Assembly (NCBI GenBank): GCA_027943335.1
Contig: BSBK01009268.1
Coordinates: forward strand, 442,001 to 506,000
DNA from: Chamaecyparis obtusa
Lineage: Eukaryota; Streptophyta; Pinopsida; Cupressales; Cupressaceae
Direction: 5' to 3'
DNA: 64,000 nt
Within the stretch, counting starts at the first letter, position 1. Each line of letters opens with the position of its first letter. The position numbers were made by a program, and so were the translations under genes. The notes below the pieces were generated by a model. That model did no database searches. It was not told the DNA's origin and saw only the letters and a list, made by a program, of their open reading frames with translations. Positions 62,198-64,000 of the stretch are shown here, in pieces.

Positions 62198-64000
62198 ATC
62201 CATGTATATAGACAGGCACTAAGGCATTACAAAATAAACGGAAAACCTAAACTCCATTACATAAAAACTTACCATAATCAAATATACATCCTAAGGAATA
62301 AATTCAACATTTTCTATAATTGTTCCATGGTTAGATCAAGAGATATTCAAATTTTAAAACTCATTGGATACCCTAAATCAGGGTTTCAACTATCTCTTAC
62401 CAAAAACTAATATCTTCCTCTATACAACATTAAATTAAACTCATCACACCTTCCTTCCATATTAGTTATAAGTCATGGATCCTTTGTACAAAACTATACA
62501 AAGCATATAAAAACAACAAATACATAAAATAACATAAAATAAGAAGGAAAATTGATTTGTTTCTTATTGATTTTGTACCAAAACATAGAATACATAAATT
62601 TAATCCCTCAATGATTATTTTAAATATTTATTTAAATACTTTTAAACCTCCCATATGTTTCTTACTACTTTTCAAGCTTCTTAACCCTTGGTTGGCCACT
62701 TTTTATATTATTACATTGTTTAATAATGTTAATTTTAAAAAAAGTTGTGTAATTTTCCTAAAGTTTTACCTATTCAAACATTTTAGTACCTTATCAAAAT
62801 GACCTTTCATAGGCCTCCTTAAATTATATGGATTTTTAAAACACTAATTTAGATAAATTTGATACTATTGGCCATTTGGTTGTAAGAAAAGTTTCTTGAC
62901 AAACTTTCACCACATGAAATTATTGACTCCTATAACCTTGATTATATATTGAAATGTCTAGTATGGTGTCATTACAATCCCAATATAGCTTCCAATTTCC
63001 CAATTCATTAATTAACCCTATAGGATAAGAAGATCTAGGTTCTCCTTCACCACTCACTCTCTAAGTGTATTCAACAACTTTTAATATGGAAAGATTCCTC
63101 AAGAAAGACTTAACAACTTGAGGAAGGTTTTATATAGAAATAGATGTATCTCACAGGGATTAAATTTTTTAAATATCAAATACAACTATATGGAAAGTAG
63201 AAATTGAAACACATCTTACATCATTAGGATTGCACGTATTCAAAAATATTTCACTAATGGTTATGATGCTCTTTCTCCTCTTCTTATATATATGAAAAAG
63301 ATTATGGCATATATAAACAATAGAAAAGAAAGAAATACAATATTGAGTGAATGAGATAATTATTAACTTTTGAAGGCAATGCACTATAGTACAAGTAAAT
63401 GGATTTGGGAAACTATTTGTTCTATTGATGAAGGAGGTGTTCAAGTGAAGTAAATGAAATTGAAAAACTTTATGTGGAATTTTTAAATCTTAAAAGTGTA
63501 CAGGACAAAAATTTATCTAGGTATATGCTCTAGGTAATATTTATTTGTGGTGAGTGATAAGGATAGTTCTATACTCTTGTCATTTAGCATAGTATTTAAT
63601 GCAATCCCATGAAAAAAATTAGGGTTAACTGATCAGGCATTTTTTATTTGACTTCTCTAGCATTTCCCTAGGTTAACTTGTCAAGTATTTTTTATGGTTA
63701 ATGGCATGCCCCTATTTGCTTCTGGCTTGGATTTTCTTTTATTCTGCATCTTTATTTAGTTCTGCTAGGATGGATTTATGTCTTGGTTCAGGTTTGATAT
63801 GTTCAGACTCTTTTGGTTAGAAGTAGATTATAACTTTGTTTTAACTTCGATTTATATCTTAGACAGACTAGGGATATTTAGTTTGGCTATTAATTGTTAA
63901 TTTTGGTTAGACTATGACATTGGATTTAATTTAATATCTGTAGACACTATCTTTTCTAAATTATCAATTTCTCTGTTGACTTTGGTACTTGGAAATTTGT
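62198..64000. other. Unassigned AT-rich sequence
   Basis: No convincing ORF, LTR, RNA or repeat structure seen. Short frames (such as 63169-63444 minus) have no family features. Confidence 0.4.

Overview
This is plant nuclear DNA (a land plant, probably a large-genome seed plant; I cannot name the species). It is AT-rich and consists almost wholly of LTR retrotransposons nested in one another, with no recognisable host gene, tRNA, rRNA or CRISPR. All initiator-Met-type primer sites, the Ty1/copia and Ty3/gypsy polyproteins and the decay pattern fit that reading.

Layout. A plus-strand pol-less element, here called G, spans 5546-42733 and is the scaffold. Its 5' LTR (5546-5578 plus 12436-12699) is split by element A (1-5545, minus, pol-less, running off the left edge) and by element B (5579-12435, minus, decayed copia). 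G gag lies at 12771-16717 and contains an unidentified insert of about 2.6 kb. Element C (16790-23686, minus, decayed copia of the same family as B) follows, then G ORF2 (23976-27342) and G's 3' LTR (27602-28530 plus 42545-42733). That LTR is split by element H (28531-42539, minus), a second copy of the G family. H in turn carries a solo LTR J (33929-35217) and a different copia, I (35429-40957). Target-site duplications are readable for B, C, H, I and J, and on one side for A, so the insertion order can be worked out. Right of G come a decayed pol-less remnant E (about 43364-47036), a Ty3/gypsy remnant K with an extra 3' ORF (47037-53724), a nearly intact young copia F (53725-60909), a 141-bp (TA)n run, a possible LINE-like 3' end, and unassigned AT-rich DNA to 64000.

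Main point of interest. A, G, H and E are LTR elements without protease, integrase or reverse transcriptase. A, G and H encode a coiled-coil/zinc-knuckle Gag-like protein, then all four carry a large second ORF (ORF2, roughly 900-1100 codons) that is recognisably the same protein in families whose LTRs are otherwise unlike. Their primer site, polypurine block and a C-tract/CTCTCAG block near the LTR end match those of the pol-bearing elements F, B and C. I infer that they are mobilised by copia machinery like that of F, possibly Sirevirus-like: multiple polypurine tracts, palindrome-rich LTRs and a coiled-coil Gag all point that way. The role of ORF2 is unknown.

Decay. In-frame stops are often TAG where a sister copy has CAG, or TGA where CGA is expected, which is the pattern expected from deamination of methylated CHG and CG sites. 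F has only one stop and is the youngest element here (LTRs about 97% alike by eye).
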